From assembly GCA_004356685.1 (NCBI GenBank), contig SMWS01000002.1:1-6557 (forward strand): 6,557 nt of DNA, given 5' to 3'. Below, piece by piece: positions 5,652-6,557 of this stretch. Made by a program: the position numbers and the translations under genes. The notes beneath the pieces were generated by a model. The model saw only the letters and a list, made by a program, of their open reading frames with translations, did no database searches and had not been told where the DNA came from. The DNA is from Deltaproteobacteria bacterium (lineage in GTDB: Bacteria > Desulfobacterota_D > UBA1144 > Nemesobacterales > N074bin48). Position 1 is the first letter of the stretch. The number at the start of each line of letters is the position of its first letter.

Positions 5652-5680
5652 ATTCAAACACAATATGTTGTGGTTGTCAA
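5652..5680 (-). promoter_or_regulatory. Sigma-70-type promoter of nrdJ
   Basis: On the minus strand a perfect TTGACA (-35; plus-strand 5675-5680) is followed by a 17-base spacer and TTGAAT (-10; plus-strand 5652-5657, 4 of 6 matches). The spacer is almost exactly the stronger NrdR box, as expected for repression by promoter occlusion. Transcription would begin near 5645, leaving a leader of about 70 bases that contains the second box. Confidence 0.65.
5658..5673 (-). promoter_or_regulatory. NrdR box within the nrdJ promoter (strong copy)
   Basis: The minus-strand sequence CCACAACATATTGTGT matches the NrdR box consensus ACACWAYATATWGTGT at 15 of 16 positions. NrdR is the zinc-ribbon/ATP-cone repressor of ribonucleotide reductase genes, which senses ATP/dATP. 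The site lies between the -35 and -10 elements. The nrdR gene itself is not in this window. Confidence 0.85.
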
Positions 5681-6003
5681 GAGGTTATTTTTTAATAAAA
5701 ATAAAATATAATAACTACAATAAGTTACGTTAATAAAAATTTTCCAGTAATTTCTGCTAATTTACATTACATGAAATATTCAAATATACTTATGAGTTAG
5801 AGATCAATCTTAATATCATCTATGAAGTATTACAAATATATTCTCAAAACAAACTCACAATTTATAAAAATCAGATTAAAGTCGTATTTATTTATTTATG
5901 TGTTGATATTATACTTAATACTAAGTTGGTAAAGTGTTTAATACTATAGTTATTTTTAGGTAACCAACGGGAGTCGGGAGATAAAGATTTGGGAGGAATA
6001 ATG

Positions 6004-6492
6004 ATGAGATGTAAATCACTTAGTTTTGCTGTGCTGTTTTTGATAGCAAATCTGTTTTTAACATACACGGCGGTATCTGTTGAACAGGTAAATTTTATAA
6101 ACCAGCTTGACGGGTTTGGCAGCCTCAAATGGGGAACCGGGATAGATTCTCTTCAGAATATGGAATTTGTAAAAAGTGGCAGGACTAGCCAGGGTGATAT
6201 AAAAATTTACAGAAATACGATGGATATCCTAAATTATGGTGGAATAGCTCTTAGCAGCATTGAATATGGCTTCAGTGACGATAAGCTCTATTTTGTAGCA
6301 TTAAAAACCAAAGGAATTGAAAACTGGAAAGAACTTAGACAGCAGTCAATTGAAAAGTACGGTCAGGATTTCAGCAAGATTGACTATTTTGGCTATCAAA
6401 ACTACGTGTGGCAGGGACCAAAATCATCAATTGCACTCGAATACAAACCAAAAGAAGGTTCTTCGGTTGTTCTTCTGATGGTTTCAAATTAA
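6004..6492 (+). CDS. Secreted/periplasmic protein of unknown function
   Basis: A 162-residue exported protein. The N-terminus MRCKSLSFAVLFLIANLFL is a typical Sec signal peptide (basic start, hydrophobic core), with a likely cut after Ala23-Val24-Ser25. There is no lipobox cysteine. The mature part starts with a FGSLKWGT block (38-45), then alternating strands such as YGGIALSSIEYGFSDDKLYFVAL, then a helix and YVWQGPKSSIALEY. I recall this order, an F-x-x-x-K/R-WGT opening and a later F-x-D-x-x-L-Y strand, in small periplasmic proteins of Deltaproteobacteria-like genomes. No function is known to me. ATG at 6004 is preferred because GGAGG (5992-5996) is 7 bases upstream; ATG at 6001 (4-base spacing) is possible, and the TTG at 5989 overlaps the Shine-Dalgarno. 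The gene is divergent from nrdJ, with no shared function evident. Confidence 0.8.
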   Translation: MRCKSLSFAVLFLIANLFLTYTAVSVEQVNFINQLDGFGSLKWGTGIDSLQNMEFVKSGRTSQGDIKIYRNTMDILNYGGIALSSIEYGFSDDKLYFVALKTKGIENWKELRQQSIEKYGQDFSKIDYFGYQNYVWQGPKSSIALEYKPKEGSSVVLLMVSN

Positions 6493-6522
6493 ACCCGCAA
6501 TAAACTCCTTAATATTCACCAT

Positions 6523-6552
6523 TTGACTTCTCGTAAGTAAAAAAAGTAATAT
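6523..6552 (+). promoter_or_regulatory. Possible promoter for a gene beyond the right edge
   Basis: TTGACT (6523-6528, 5 of 6 to -35) is followed after 18 bases by TAATAT (6547-6552, 4 of 6 to -10). A perfect TATAAT at 6550-6555 is present but 21 bases away. The downstream gene is outside the window and the AT-rich context weakens the call. Confidence 0.25.
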
Positions 6553-6557
6553 AATTA

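Larger units (their letters stand above)
5575..6003. other. Divergent intergenic region between nrdJ and the secreted-protein gene
   Basis: This 429-base, very AT-rich spacer holds the nrdJ Shine-Dalgarno (5578-5585), the NrdR boxes and promoter (5626-5680), and the Shine-Dalgarno GGAGG (5992-5996) of the rightward gene. Between about 5700 and 5950 nothing firm is seen. A TATACT (5910-5915) could be a -10 for the rightward gene but has no good -35. A 36-codon plus-strand frame at 5822-5932 is hydrophobic but lacks a ribosome binding site. No cobalamin riboswitch features were recognised. Confidence 0.6.

Noticed and set aside
5219..5695. Plus-strand 158-codon frame opposite the nrdJ 5' end
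   Set aside because: Antisense to well-supported nrdJ coding sequence and overlapping the NrdR-box promoter; no family features.
5822..5932. Plus-strand 36-codon frame with a basic start and hydrophobic end, resembling a tiny membrane peptide
   Set aside because: No ribosome binding site, and its Tyr/Ile/Leu/Lys-rich content is what AT-rich non-coding DNA gives by chance.
5575..6003. Possible cobalamin riboswitch upstream of the B12-dependent reductase
   Set aside because: No B12-box-like conserved segment or suitable structured G+C-rich stretch was seen; the leader is only about 70 AT-rich bases and control is explained by NrdR boxes.
5989..6003. TTG start giving a 167-residue version of the secreted protein
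   Set aside because: It would place the GGAGG Shine-Dalgarno inside the coding sequence and add residues before the signal peptide's basic start; ATG at 6004 or 6001 is better placed.

Overview
This is an AT-rich window (roughly 35% G+C by eye) from a bacterium. The best anchor is a full-length adenosylcobalamin-dependent (class II) ribonucleotide reductase, nrdJ, whose promoter carries two NrdR-type operator boxes. NrdR is a bacterial regulator, Shine-Dalgarno sites of the AGGAG type are present, and one gene encodes a secreted protein with a Sec-type signal peptide. These features fit a Gram-negative-type bacterium, but the window does not fix the phylum. Deltaproteobacteria-like, Nitrospirota or Planctomycetota lineages are guesses only.

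Layout. Positions 1-192 (minus strand) hold the 5' end of an NTF2/SnoaL-like gene that runs off the left edge. Positions 193-1051 are an accessory-looking patch. It contains one small cysteine-motif gene (391-687), three degenerate copies of an AATGTC...CCT repeat, two copies of a second repeat, a hairpin, and a 47-codon gene remnant (811-954) whose 3' end is made of repeat sequence. Positions 1052-5574 hold four minus-strand genes with gaps of 19, 40 and 33 bases. In transcription order they are nrdJ, a small membrane protein, a PhzF-family isomerase-like enzyme, and an unusual proteasome-beta-like Ntn hydrolase. Positions 5575-6003 are the nrdJ control region plus an AT-rich spacer. Positions 6004-6492 (plus strand) encode a secreted protein of unknown function, transcribed divergently from nrdJ.

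How the parts may work together. The nrdJ promoter (TTGACA, 17-base spacer, TTGAAT) has a near-perfect NrdR box filling the spacer and a second, weaker box 32 bp downstream, three helical turns away. This predicts NrdR repression of dNTP synthesis and possibly of the downstream genes if they are co-transcribed. No functional link between nrdJ and the other three genes is evident.

Most unusual items: the stand-alone 299-aa protein with Thr2, Asp23, Lys39 and Gly53 at the spacing of the proteasome catalytic residues; a perfect 12-bp inverted repeat inside the linker coding sequence of nrdJ; the NrdJ C-terminal domain without the cysteines expected in a TSCPD domain; and the repeat-bracketed small gene at the left. 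No rRNA, tRNA, CRISPR array or complete mobile element was seen.
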